DNA of 64,000 nt, from positions 1-64,000 of the forward strand of contig CAVTOR010000009.1 in the NCBI GenBank assembly GCA_963736235.1, written 5' to 3'. Each line of letters starts with the position of its first letter. The stretch's first letter is position 1. This DNA comes from CAVORB01 sp963736235. Its GTDB lineage: Bacteria; Pseudomonadota; Gammaproteobacteria; Chromatiales; Chromatiaceae. The position numbers and the translations under genes are program-made. Under the pieces are notes generated by a model. It did not search any database. It was not told the origin of the DNA and saw only the letters and a list, made by a program, of their open reading frames with translations. Positions 25,099-34,246 of this stretch are shown here, one piece after another.

Positions 25099-26645
25099 GC
25101 GGCTCACATGCCATCGCGCGGTTCGTGCGCAAGGTGCTGCTCGATCAACTCAAGCCCTGCTTCCTGTTGCTCGATGAGGATTTTCGGCTGCTGCGCGTGG
25201 TAGGAAACGCCGAGCACTACGGCCTCGGCTTGCTCCACCGGGGAGAGGACTGCCGCGGGACGATGCCTTTTCTATACGGTCTCGGTCCCACTGAATCGAT
25301 CCACCTGCCGCTGGTCGAGATGACCTCGGGGCGTGCGGCAGACGTTCTCTTGTCCCCGGTGATCGGGAGGCCGGGGCTGCTGCTTACCGACGCCAGCCGC
25401 GAGCGGGCCTCGCGACAAGTGGTGCAGCAGCAGGCCAACGAGATTCGGCTCCTGCACAAGCAACAGCAGAAGCTAGTGGCGGAGCTCACGGCGGCCAACG
25501 ACGCCCTGCAGCGCAGGCATCAGGAGACCTCGGAGATCAGCCGCATGAAGAGCGGCTTCATTGCCCGGCTGTCCCATGAGCTCCGAACTCCTCTCACGGG
25601 TATTCTGGGGCATGCAGGACTGCTGCATGATGCGAAGCGGGATACCAACTCGATCGACGAGAACGTGCGCCTGATCGAGGCCAACGCCACCCATCTGGTG
25701 TCGCTGGTCGACAACGTACTCGATCAGGCGAGCCTGGAGGCAGGACAGCTTGCCCTGCATCCGGTGCCGACCCGCCTCAGTGGCCTGTGCCGGGAGATGG
25801 AGGCCACCTTCACCTCGCTGGCGAAGACGAAGGGCATCGAGTTTCGTCTCCACCGCCGGGGCAGTCTGCCGGAGTGGGTTGAGGTGGATGGCACCCGGTT
25901 GCGTCAGATCGTGATCAATCTGGTCAGCAACGGCATTAAGTACACGGATCGCGGATTCGTGGCCTTGATCACCGCCTGGGCGGACGGCCGTTTGCAAGTC
26001 AGCGTCAGCGACACCGGCCCCGGCATCGACAGACGCGCCAGAGAGCGCATCTTTTTACCTTTCCACCGGGAGGGCGGTGCGAGCGAGAAGCGCGGAGCGG
26101 GGCTCGGATTGGCCATCAGCGCCCAACTGGTCGAGCTCATGGGCGGCAGCCTGCGGGTGGACGATCGGCCCGGAGGCGGTTCCGTCTTTGGGTTCACGGT
26201 GCCGGCGCCCGCCTGTGAGGTCACGGTCGGGGGCGGTGGCGGCGAGGGTGGTGGCGGGAAGCGGATATTGATGGTGGATGACAGCACCGATATCCTGATC
26301 CTCTATTCCCGTCTGCTCGCCAAGTCGGGCTTCGTGGTGGACACCGCCGCGGACGAGCCGGAGGCCTGGCAGAAGTTCGAGCAGCAGCGGCCGATAGCGG
26401 TGCTCGTTGATCTGTATCTTAAGGAGTGGGAGGGAACCGGGCTCATTCAACGGCTGCGAGCGCGTGGATTCTCCGGCGGCGTTGTGGCCTGGTCTGCCTC
26501 GTCCCTGCGCGAAGACAAACAGCGGGCGATGAGCGCCGGCGCTGACATGTACCTCGTCAAGCCGGTGGAGCCTGCCGCCCTGTGCGCGAGCCTGAACGAG
26601 ATTATCCTTCGCCGGACGCCACAGTTGGTGGCTGGTCCAGAGTGA
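25095..26645 (+). CDS. Soluble hybrid sensor histidine kinase (HisKA-HATPase-REC)
   Basis: A 516-residue kinase without transmembrane helices. Residues 1-115 form a sensory domain I cannot place (possibly PAS-like), followed by a coiled coil (about 115-150). The phosphoacceptor histidine is in ARLSHELRTPLTGILG. The ATPase boxes are INLVSNGIKYTDRG, VSDTGPGIDRRAR and KRGAGLGLAIS. After a glycine linker comes a receiver domain (about 390-510) with MVDDSTD, the phosphorylated aspartate in VLVDLYL and the lysine in YLVKPVEP. ATGA overlap with the GTPase gene indicates a joint function, and no separate regulator gene is adjacent. Confidence 0.92.
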   Translation: MSGSHAIARFVRKVLLDQLKPCFLLLDEDFRLLRVVGNAEHYGLGLLHRGEDCRGTMPFLYGLGPTESIHLPLVEMTSGRAADVLLSPVIGRPGLLLTDASRERASRQVVQQQANEIRLLHKQQQKLVAELTAANDALQRRHQETSEISRMKSGFIARLSHELRTPLTGILGHAGLLHDAKRDTNSIDENVRLIEANATHLVSLVDNVLDQASLEAGQLALHPVPTRLSGLCREMEATFTSLAKTKGIEFRLHRRGSLPEWVEVDGTRLRQIVINLVSNGIKYTDRGFVALITAWADGRLQVSVSDTGPGIDRRARERIFLPFHREGGASEKRGAGLGLAISAQLVELMGGSLRVDDRPGGGSVFGFTVPAPACEVTVGGGGGEGGGGKRILMVDDSTDILILYSRLLAKSGFVVDTAADEPEAWQKFEQQRPIAVLVDLYLKEWEGTGLIQRLRARGFSGGVVAWSASSLREDKQRAMSAGADMYLVKPVEPAALCASLNEIILRRTPQLVAGPE

Positions 26646-26696
26646 TCTAACGCCGAGAACGGCCGCCGGAAGATCGACAGCCGCGTATCCGGCCCC

Positions 26697-27269
26697 TCAA
26701 TCGAAAAGATTGCGCAGCGCCCTCGAGAACTGGGTGTAGGCGTCCCACCCGTCCTTGTCCATCACCTGGTCGATGACCCAGCGGTTTTCCTGCCGCACTC
26801 CCATGATCTGTTGGATTTCGAAGCCCAGATGGCGCAGGAAGGCATAGCTGGGCCCGTCTTCGGTGTGCTGAAACTCGGCGTACTCATCCGACCGCTGGTT
26901 CAGCAGCTGGATGAAGGGGCTGCCGTAGTCCCCAGCGCCAAGCAGGTCCTGGCTGTTGTCCTGCAGGTGCTCGATCACCTTTTTCGCAAAGCCAGTGACC
27001 AGGGTGCGCCGCGCCTCGTCGTCCATGAACTCGTGGGTTAGGCGGTCGGCGACCTGGATCAGGAATGCCAGGTACTCACGGATCACGGCGAGGCGCTGCT
27101 CGTCGCTCTCGTAGACGAAGCGCTCACAGTGCAGATTGACCGCCTTCTCCATGGATACGCGCCAGGCGATGAACGCGAGCGCACTCGCGATCTCAGGCAG
27201 GGATCGTTCCTGGTCATCGTTCCACCAATGACTCTTGATTCTCAGCGCCACGCGATACACCTCATACAA
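26697..27269 (-). CDS. Conserved hypothetical helical protein
   Basis: About 190 residues, soluble and mostly helical, with many aromatic and charged residues (LYEVYRVALRIKSHWWNDDQ, AFIAWRVSMEKAVNLHCERF, FLRHLGFEIQQIMG). I do not recognise the family. The frame is open to a TTG at 27341, but sequence that looks coding begins near the TTG at 27269 or the GTG at 27260, so the start is uncertain. It converges on the kinase gene and diverges from the Sfum_1244-like gene. Confidence 0.6.
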   Translation of the reverse strand: MYEVYRVALRIKSHWWNDDQERSLPEIASALAFIAWRVSMEKAVNLHCERFVYESDEQRLAVIREYLAFLIQVADRLTHEFMDDEARRTLVTGFAKKVIEHLQDNSQDLLGAGDYGSPFIQLLNQRSDEYAEFQHTEDGPSYAFLRHLGFEIQQIMGVRQENRWVIDQVMDKDGWDAYTQFSRALRNLFD

Positions 27270-27490
27270 AGTTGAGCGTTGACCTGGCTTTTGCCTGCCG
27301 CCTGCCGGGTAGCCGGACGCGAGGACCGCGGCTGACGCCAAACAGGGCGTCCAGACTGTCCGACCGGAGCACTGGCTTACGGAGTATTTCCGCCTTGGCA
27401 GGGGGAAGCCAAGCTGGTAACGTAATAACCGATTATTTTACTCAGAAAATGCCCTCGCAGGAATTCCGTCACCTTGGGTTGGGTAAAGCC

Positions 27491-28537
27491 ATGAACCAAC
27501 AAGCAATTCACGATTTGGTCAGGACGGTGCAGCATAACTGCCATATTTCCGATGCCCGTCATGGCGCAGATTACTCCCTATGCGTCTACCTGATGAAGAT
27601 GAGGGAGTATTACCGTTGGGAAAAGCACCTGCCCTATGGCGTCGCCCTGACCAAGGAGCGGGTCGGCGATTGGCTCCAGGCACGCGAGCGGCTTTGGGAA
27701 GAGCTCGAGCAGGCGGAGCTGGCGCCGATCGAGGTCGAGGGTGAGGAGTTCGATCCCTTCGACGCGCAAGGCATCAACGCCCGCCTAGAGCCACATGGAT
27801 TCGTCTACAGTGGCGGTCTGGGAAACCAGGCCAAGCCCCACTTCGTGCTCGGTGATCTGGAACAACATCGGCGCCAAGGCGACTACTCGGTGTTCGTCGT
27901 CGCCGGTGAGCATGCGCGCGATCTGGCCGCTCCGCCCGCGATGACCCTGGGGAACAGCATTTTCCTTCGCCGCGAGTCCCTGCGCCGGATGCTGTGGGAG
28001 AAGCTGGAGAGCTGGCGCTGGAATCGACCGGACAATGCCCTGGGACGGGCATTCGCCTGTTACGACTTCGAGCGTGATGTCGATGCATCGCTGGGCGCCA
28101 TGACCGATCGCGAGATCGACACCCTGCTGCTGCACGAGCAGGGCGAGTATGAGGTGGGCGAGTGGCTAGGCGAGGATTGGAACGCCATGCTGATGGACCT
28201 GGTGCGGACCCCTGCCGAGATCATGGCGCGTGCGGTCCGTGACCACCTCGCCGATTGCCTGGTCACCCTGCCGGCGCTCGCGGAGGAGGGGGATGCCGCC
28301 TCCCTGCATTTCTACGTCGGTAATCTGACCCACATGCGCAAGGAGATCTTCCCCGGCCTGGAGCGGGCCTATGGCGAGTGGCTTGCCCACGGGGACACCG
28401 AGCCCCTGGCAGCGATATCGGACTTCGGCCGTCAACATTGGGAACGGGTTGCCTGGGCAATGGTCGATCTGCACCAGGCGCATGGGTCCGATGCCGCCGC
28501 CCACATACAGGACTTGGTTGGCGGCAGTTACCTCTAG
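27491..28537 (+). CDS. Sfum_1244-family protein
   Basis: Conserved protein of 348 residues from the ATG at 27491 (MNQQAIHDLVRTVQHNCHIS). The opening NCHISDARHGADYSLCVYLM and KMREYYRWEKHLPYG is what I associate with the family named after Sfum_1244, found in sulfur- and sulfate-metabolising bacteria. Its function is not known. An in-frame ATG at 27449 would add 14 residues. It is soluble, with no signal peptide or membrane helix. It points toward bioA. Confidence 0.7.
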   Translation: MNQQAIHDLVRTVQHNCHISDARHGADYSLCVYLMKMREYYRWEKHLPYGVALTKERVGDWLQARERLWEELEQAELAPIEVEGEEFDPFDAQGINARLEPHGFVYSGGLGNQAKPHFVLGDLEQHRRQGDYSVFVVAGEHARDLAAPPAMTLGNSIFLRRESLRRMLWEKLESWRWNRPDNALGRAFACYDFERDVDASLGAMTDREIDTLLLHEQGEYEVGEWLGEDWNAMLMDLVRTPAEIMARAVRDHLADCLVTLPALAEEGDAASLHFYVGNLTHMRKEIFPGLERAYGEWLAHGDTEPLAAISDFGRQHWERVAWAMVDLHQAHGSDAAAHIQDLVGGSYL

Positions 28538-28666
28538 GCCATCGGTCGCCGGGCTTGCCCTCGTCTGCCAACACGGGGTGGGTAGCTCGGTATGTCCTCG
28601 GCGGCGTGGTGGCCTTCCGCCCAAAGGGACGGTGGGACCGGAAGCGGCAGGGATGCGGCCTGGCCG

Positions 28667-29966
28667 TTAGGGGTCCTCGATAACCCGCGCCTTCCCGGAT
28701 GATCTCCGAAGTGGCACCACACAGGGCTATGAGTTGAGAATCGGAGATGATGTAGGGCGGCATCAGGTAGATCAGGCGGCCGAAGGGCCGAACCCACACG
28801 CCGCGCTCGACGAAGCGGCGCTGAATCTCGCGCATGCGGACGGGCCGCTGCATCTCAACCACGCCAATCGCCCCGAGAACGCGTACCTCCTCCACACCCG
28901 GCAGATCGGCGCAGGGCGCAAGCCCAGCCCCCAGCGCCGCTTGTATGCGGCGGATATTGGCCTGCCAGTCGGTTGCCAGGAGCAGCTCGATGCTGGCGTT
29001 GGCAACCGCGCACGCCAGCGGGTTGGCCATGAAGGTGGGGCCGTGCATAAAGACCCCGGGATCTCCCGCGGAGACGGTGTGAGCCACCTCGCTGCTGGCC
29101 AGGGTGGCGGCGAGCGTCATGTAGCCCCCCGTCAGCGCCTTGCCGACCGTCATGATGTCCGGTGCGATGCCCGCGTGCTCGCAGGCGAACAGGCGGCCGC
29201 TGCGGCCGAATCCGGTCGCGATCTCATCGGCGATCAGCAGCACCCGATGGCGATCGCATAGCTCCCGCACCCGGCTGAGATACGCCGGGGAGTAGAAACG
29301 CATGCCGCCAGCGCCCTGGACGATGGGTTCCAGAATGACCGCGGCGAGCTCGTTGCGATGCGCGGAGATCAGGCGTTCGAAGTCCGCGATGTCCTCGTCC
29401 CGGCATGACTCGCCGAAGCCGCAGGCGGGGGCGGGGGCGAACAGCTGCGTGGGAAGAACGCCCGAGAACAGGTGGTGCATGCCGGTGACCGGATCGCACA
29501 CCGACATCGCCGCGAACGTGTCCCCATGGTATCCCGAGCGGATGGTGAGCAGCCGGTGCCGGCTCGGCTCCCCTTTCGAGTGCCAGTACTGGATCGCCAT
29601 CTTGATGGCGACCTCGACGGACACGGATCCGGAATCGCACAGGAAGACGTGCTGCAGGGGTTCCGGGGTCAGTGAGACCAGATGTTGAACCAGCCGCACC
29701 GCCGGCTCGTGGGTCAGTCCTCCGAACATGACGTGGGACATGCGCCCGAGCTGGTCATGCACCGCCCGATTCAGCGCCGGATGATTGTAGCCGTGGATGG
29801 CACACCACCAGGACGACATGCCGTCCACCAGGACCCGTCCGTCCATCAACCGGATCAGGCAGCCTTCGGCGGAATGGACCGGGTAGACAGGATCCCGGTC
29901 GATGGTGGACGTGTACGGATGCCAGGCGTGGGCCTCGTCAATGCGAATCAGGTTGGAGGAATCCAT
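28667..29966 (-). CDS. bioA: Adenosylmethionine-8-amino-7-oxononanoate aminotransferase, frameshift near 28690
   Basis: PLP-dependent transaminase of biotin synthesis that makes 7,8-diaminopelargonic acid. The start IRIDEAHAWHPYTSTIDRDP is typical; GMSSWWCAIHGYNHPALN, RSGYHGDTFAAMSVCDP, LIADEIATGFGRSG and the PLP lysine in TVGKALTGGYMTLAAT follow. As written, the frame runs past the natural end to 28263 through non-homologous sequence. Deleting one G near 28690 gives RLIYLMPPYIISDSQLIALC and then a short tail ending at TAA 28669-28667, for 432 residues, the normal length. No other bio genes are adjacent. Confidence 0.9.
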
Positions 29967-30248
29967 CAGGTGCGGGTGCAGTCGCGTGCTTCAGCCATCT
30001 TGGCGATGATGCCGATGCCGACTCGCGGCAACGATCCGCGTAGGGAGCGATCGATCCGACCCTGCAAGCGGACGCGCACGCGTAACCTCATCACCGATCA
30101 TGGCGCTTGGGAAGTTTTGACAGAAAAGCAATCATAACAGCCGGGCGGCAACCGACTACCGAGCGGTCGATGATCCGGAGGAAATAGCCAGCCGGGTGCA
30201 GCGCCACAGGGCGTGGCCGTCAACCGCGGTGCTTCGCCGCTGCGGCCG

Positions 30249-32075
30249 CTAAGGCTCGTCCGAGCCTTGAATCCTGCGGCCGACGAAACCCGAGTAACGC
30301 AGCCTCTCCTCGCCATCAACCGTGATCGCCCGCAGGGTCTCACCGCGGGTTCTGCCCAGACCGAGGATGATGGCTTCGGTGTCGGACACGGGTCTCAGCG
30401 GGACCTGTATGGTCTTGCCGGAAAGCATGGGCATCTTGTAGCTCATGCACAGCTGGCCCTCGCGCAGCTTCAAGGTCGGCTCGGTTAGGGGATAGCCGGG
30501 ATCGGGGTTCATGAGCTCATAACGGCCCACGCGTTGGAGCCAGGCATCGGGGATGGGCGTCTCGGGCACCTTTTCGCCGAGTACGATCTGTTTCTCTCCC
30601 TTCTGGGCCAGGACCACTTCGCGCCCGTCGATCTCCCGCGTCTGAAATCGCATCTCGGCCAGCGGCTTGAAGGAGGGCGGCAGCGACCCGACCGCACCGG
30701 GTCCGAGACCGAACCAGCCGTTCGGGTAAGGTATCAGGTCGACCGTTTCCTCGACGATACAGGCGCAGAGCTTGGCGTCCGTGGGGCGGATGGAGATCAG
30801 CCCGAAATCCGTGGCATAGTTGCCCGCCGTCTCGGCAGGTTGGTGCTCGGTCGCCGTGCGTTCAAGGTCCGCCAGGAAGAGACCAGCCGGAGCTGGTTCC
30901 GGCGTAGCCTTCAGGATCCTCGACAGGATCTCCTCCGCCAACCTGGAGACGATACCGCGCGAGCCGTCCGCGTTGGCCATCACCGCCACCCCCAGTCCGT
31001 GCTCGGGAAGCATGATTAACTCGCTGCCGAAGGCGAGGGTGGTCCCGCCGTGGCGGAGCACCTTACCGCCGCCGGGGATGGTGCCGTCCTCCAGGAACCA
31101 GCCGAGGCCGTTGAGAATGTCGAGATCCAGCGGCACGTCCAGGTTCTGGGGCTCGAACAGCTCCTCGAGGGATTCCGGCTGCAGCATCCGCGGAGACTCG
31201 GCGCGTCCGGAACCGAGAATCGACCGCATGAAGCGGCCCAGGTCCTCGGCCGAGGTGTAGAGGCCGAGGGCGGGCGTGTCCCTGATCGGCAGCAGCTGAA
31301 GCGGCTTCCCGTTCCTGTAGCCGCGGGCGACGTTGGGCGGATTTCCCTGCGGTTTGCCCATCCCGCTCCGGGTCATACCGAGAGGACGTAAGACCCGCTG
31401 CGCCATGTAGTCGTCATAGCGCATCTGCGAGACGGTCTCGACCATGTGCCCGAGCAGGGTGTATCCGACGTTGGAATAGGAAAACACGAGGTTGGGCGGA
31501 AAGGCCGTGAATTCTTCCCTGAGCTGCGCCGCGACCTTGGTGAGAGGCTGACTGGTCCACATGCCCTTGTTGAGGTCCGTCGGCAGGCCGGAGTGATGGC
31601 ACAGGGCACTGCGCACGGTGATCGGCTCGCCGGCGGTATCGAATCTGCTGCGAATGGAGAACGCCGGCAGATACCCGTTCAGCGGCTGATCGATGTCGAT
31701 CTCGCCTGCTTCGCTCAACTGCATAACCGCTATCGCGGTGAACGGCTTGGCCAGGGAGCCGGCACGGTAGATGGTACGCGGAGCCGCAGGCTCAGACGTA
31801 TCCAAGTCGGCATAGCCGAAACCCTCGGACCACAGCATTTCGTTGCCGCGCACCAGGGTGAGGGCGATGCCTGGGATGCCAAACTTCTGTTGGGCGGCGA
31901 CGATGAGCGGGGCAAGGCTGTCGCGCATGGCCCTCACCTCGTCCCGCACGACCGCATCGGATTGAATATCGGGCATTGCCTCGCCATCGGACCGCGCCGA
32001 TTGGGTCGCCGCGGTCAGGGCCAGGGACAAGCAGAGGAGGATTCGGGTGTTACCACGTCGCTGGGTATTGAGCAC
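30249..32075 (-). CDS. Exported serine hydrolase, beta-lactamase/penicillin-binding type
   Basis: About 608 residues from a GTG at 32075, which has AGGGG eight bases upstream. A signal peptide follows (ILLCLSLALTAATQSARS). The class C beta-lactamase-like catalytic domain (about residues 45-390) has the SxxK motif in YRAGSLAKPFTAIAVMQ, YSNVGYTLLGHMVE as the YxN motif and HGGTTLAFGSELIM as the third motif. A C-terminal region of about 200 residues has a lipocalin-like beta character. Such proteins are usually esterases or D-aminopeptidases; resistance should not be assumed. Periplasmic. Confidence 0.85.
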   Translation of the reverse strand: MLNTQRRGNTRILLCLSLALTAATQSARSDGEAMPDIQSDAVVRDEVRAMRDSLAPLIVAAQQKFGIPGIALTLVRGNEMLWSEGFGYADLDTSEPAAPRTIYRAGSLAKPFTAIAVMQLSEAGEIDIDQPLNGYLPAFSIRSRFDTAGEPITVRSALCHHSGLPTDLNKGMWTSQPLTKVAAQLREEFTAFPPNLVFSYSNVGYTLLGHMVETVSQMRYDDYMAQRVLRPLGMTRSGMGKPQGNPPNVARGYRNGKPLQLLPIRDTPALGLYTSAEDLGRFMRSILGSGRAESPRMLQPESLEELFEPQNLDVPLDLDILNGLGWFLEDGTIPGGGKVLRHGGTTLAFGSELIMLPEHGLGVAVMANADGSRGIVSRLAEEILSRILKATPEPAPAGLFLADLERTATEHQPAETAGNYATDFGLISIRPTDAKLCACIVEETVDLIPYPNGWFGLGPGAVGSLPPSFKPLAEMRFQTREIDGREVVLAQKGEKQIVLGEKVPETPIPDAWLQRVGRYELMNPDPGYPLTEPTLKLREGQLCMSYKMPMLSGKTIQVPLRPVSDTEAIILGLGRTRGETLRAITVDGEERLRYSGFVGRRIQGSDEP

Positions 32076-32363
32076 GGGCACCCCTTTTTCTTGCGGAGTC
32101 AAATGAAGGGAGCGGGCCGTTATTCGCCCGCGGTTGCTACGAAAGCCTAGCACGCGCTGCGAGGAACGGGCTTATGAGTCCATAAAGACAGGCAATGGTG
32201 ACACTGGTTCCCCGCACGGCGGTCTCCTGGCGAAGCGGAGTTCACCGCGTCGCAAGTCGTTAGCCAGCAAGCAGGGAACAGGAGCGCGCAGATTTCGGTC
32301 GATGGACTCAGGTTTGGGCTCGGCGGGACGTCTCGTCCGTCGGCCTCCCGCGTCGATCACGGG

Positions 32364-32552
32364 TCACCTCAATCTGCTGCCGATGATCGGCTCAGGCTGC
32401 GTCCAGCGGTGAAGCAAGACCAAGACGCCGACGGTGGCGAGCACCCCACCCAGGAACCAGGCGAGCACGTCGCCGCTGGCCAGGATGCCCAATACGCCCG
32501 CACCGATATAGGCGTAGGGCAGCAGTTCGTAGATTGGGGTGGGTATCCGCAT
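32364..32552 (-). CDS. Small two-helix membrane protein
   Basis: A 62-residue protein with two hydrophobic stretches, YAYIGAGVLGILASGDVLAW and FLGGVLATVGVLVLLH. AGAGGAGG lies nine bases before the ATG at 32552, a strong ribosome-binding site. It follows the REC-GGDEF gene on the same strand by 41 bases, so the two may be cotranscribed. Function unknown. Confidence 0.7.
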   Translation of the reverse strand: MRIPTPIYELLPYAYIGAGVLGILASGDVLAWFLGGVLATVGVLVLLHRWTQPEPIIGSRLR

Positions 32553-32593
32553 GGACGTTGCCTCCTCTGGCGGCGAAGGTCACTTTCCGACGT

Positions 32594-33610
32594 TTATTGC
32601 CCGCTGTCCGCGGGTGCGACCGCGATGTCCCGCGCGTGGGTGATGCGGTTTCTGCCGGCGGTCTTGGACCGGTAGAGGGCCTTGTCCGCCTGGTCGACGA
32701 GGAATTGCGGCCTTTGGTCGCCTGATGGCACCGCAGTGGCGACCCCGACGCTGATGGTCACGACGGGCGAGACCTCCGACGCGCTGTGTTCCATCTGCAG
32801 GATCGTAACCGCGTGGTTCAGTATCCGCCCCATCTCCAACGCCCGATCGTAGTCGAGATCCGGCAGGATAATTGCGAACTCCTCGCCGCCGTACCGAGCG
32901 ACCAGGTCCGAGCCGCGTTTCGCCGTCACCTCCAATGTCCGAGCGACCGCCGACAGGCATGCGTCGCCCCTCAGATGGCCGTACGAGTCGTTGAATTTCT
33001 TGAAATAGTCGATGTCGACCAGCGCCAGCGACAGCGGGTTCTGGTGACGCTGCGCCCTGTCCCATTCACGCCGCAAGACCGTGTCGAAATGGCGCCGGTT
33101 GGCGATTCCCGTGAGGCCATCCACACAGGACAGCCGCTCCAGGGACCGGTTAGCGATCTCCAGCTCCAGCTTGACCTTCAGGAGCTCCCGTTCCCGTTCC
33201 TTGCGCCGCTCCATCTCCCTCTTGAAGCGGCCGATGGACCTGAGGCGGGAGAGCAGCTCCACGGGATGTATCGGCTTGGTGATGAATTCGCTCGCGCCCG
33301 CTTCGAAGGATTGCTCCAACAACTCCATGTCCGAGCTTGCGGTGATCATGGCGATCGGCACATCGCGGAAGCGCGGGTCCGATTTGATGCGTCTGCAGGC
33401 ATCGATGCCGCTGTTCCCGGGCAGGTAGATGTCCATCAGAATCAACTCGACGGAGGCCCCCGGTGCGCGATTGGGATTCTGGAGACCGAGAAACTGGTAG
33501 GTCTCCTCGGCCGATGCGGCCTCCGAGACCTCGGTGAATCCGCCTTTCATCAGAAAGTGGCGGATGAGCCTGCGCAGCGCGGCCGAATCGTCGACAATCA
33601 GGATGTGCAT
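32594..33610 (-). CDS. Response regulator with GGDEF diguanylate cyclase domain
   Basis: A 338-residue cyclase that would make cyclic di-GMP when phosphorylated. The receiver domain (residues 1-125) has VDDSAALRR, the phosphoacceptor aspartate in LILMDIYLP and the lysine in FITKPIHPVE. A coiled-coil linker precedes the GGDEF domain (about 170-330), whose signature is ARYGGEEF. RGSD five residues before it is an intact RxxD product-inhibition site. No cognate kinase is adjacent; the hybrid kinase at 25.1 kb is one candidate in the window. Confidence 0.93.
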   Translation of the reverse strand: MHILIVDDSAALRRLIRHFLMKGGFTEVSEAASAEETYQFLGLQNPNRAPGASVELILMDIYLPGNSGIDACRRIKSDPRFRDVPIAMITASSDMELLEQSFEAGASEFITKPIHPVELLSRLRSIGRFKREMERRKERERELLKVKLELEIANRSLERLSCVDGLTGIANRRHFDTVLRREWDRAQRHQNPLSLALVDIDYFKKFNDSYGHLRGDACLSAVARTLEVTAKRGSDLVARYGGEEFAIILPDLDYDRALEMGRILNHAVTILQMEHSASEVSPVVTISVGVATAVPSGDQRPQFLVDQADKALYRSKTAGRNRITHARDIAVAPADSGQ

Positions 33611-33749
33611 CGGTCAATCGCGGGTTCGCGGGCTTGCCTTGTGAGCGGGGCGAGGTCCGGTAGTCCTTGGAAAACACGTCGCATTGCGACCCGGGTACCC
33701 GCGGATCCGTGACCGGGACCCGTTTCGGTTCGAATGCGCCGCATGAGCT

Positions 33750-33941
33750 TCAGTGACGCAGTCTCGCGTTCACGGTCTCGATCTCGTGCCGAATAATCTC
33801 CGGCAGGTCCATGTACCATGCCGGCTCGTAGGCGGCTCCATGGTCCCAGGCCGCGAGGGCGTCCTCCGCCTCCACTGGGTATCCCGCGCGCTGCATGTCT
33901 TCGTATGCGATCAAACTATCGAGGTCGGTGAAGTCCAGCAT
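33750..33941 (-). CDS. Small hypothetical acidic protein
   Basis: A 63-residue protein (MLDFTDLDSLIAYEDMQRAG at the start, EIIRHEIETVNARLRH at the end) with no membrane segment. GGGAG lies 6-7 bases upstream of the ATG at 33941. I do not recognise it. It lies upstream of the REC-GGDEF gene on the same strand, and its leader contains two strong hairpins (33979-34028). Confidence 0.6.
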   Translation of the reverse strand: MLDFTDLDSLIAYEDMQRAGYPVEAEDALAAWDHGAAYEPAWYMDLPEIIRHEIETVNARLRH

Positions 33942-33978
33942 GATCCGGCTCCCGTGCGTATTGCAGATCCCACGATCA

Positions 33979-34028
33979 CGCGCCCCAAAATCCCTTTGGG
34001 CGCGAACTTGCCCTCTGAGAGGCAAGTT
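33979..34028 (-). promoter_or_regulatory. Two adjacent hairpins in the leader of the 63-residue gene
   Basis: A perfect 8-bp stem AACTTGCC/GGCAAGTT with an eight-base loop (34005-34028) directly adjoins a stem CGCGCCCAAA/TTTGGGCGCG with one bulged C and a five-base loop (33979-34004). No T-run follows either. The pair ends 38 bases before the ATG at 33941. The rest of 33942-34246 holds no gene that I can see. Confidence 0.5.
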
Positions 34029-34246
34029 GCAGGCCGAAATCCGCGATGTCCTGCTTTGCATCCCCAGGGCGTGACGCTGGTCACGGGAGCAGGGTGCCGA
34101 GACAGGCAAACATGCAGCGTTGGCGCAGCGGGGTCGAGCCACCTGGTCTCGCGGGCGACCCCCGCGGGGCCGATGCGCGGAACCCGCGGCGGGAGTGTCG
34201 CCGATGACCGACGCCCGCACGAGCTGGTGTTTCACGGTGCCGATCC

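Noticed and set aside
28263..28666. C-terminal extension of BioA by about 135 residues
   Set aside because: Sequence after YIISDSQLIALC is Pro/Arg-rich and overlaps the Sfum_1244-like gene on the other strand; one removed base restores a normal end.
30249..32075. Antibiotic-resistance beta-lactamase
   Set aside because: Length, C-terminal domain and motif context fit chromosomal serine hydrolases of the esterase/peptidase type; nothing indicates drug hydrolysis.
33979..34028. Cyclic di-GMP (GEMM) riboswitch upstream of the REC-GGDEF region
   Set aside because: The conserved GEMM core sequences are not present; only simple stems are visible.
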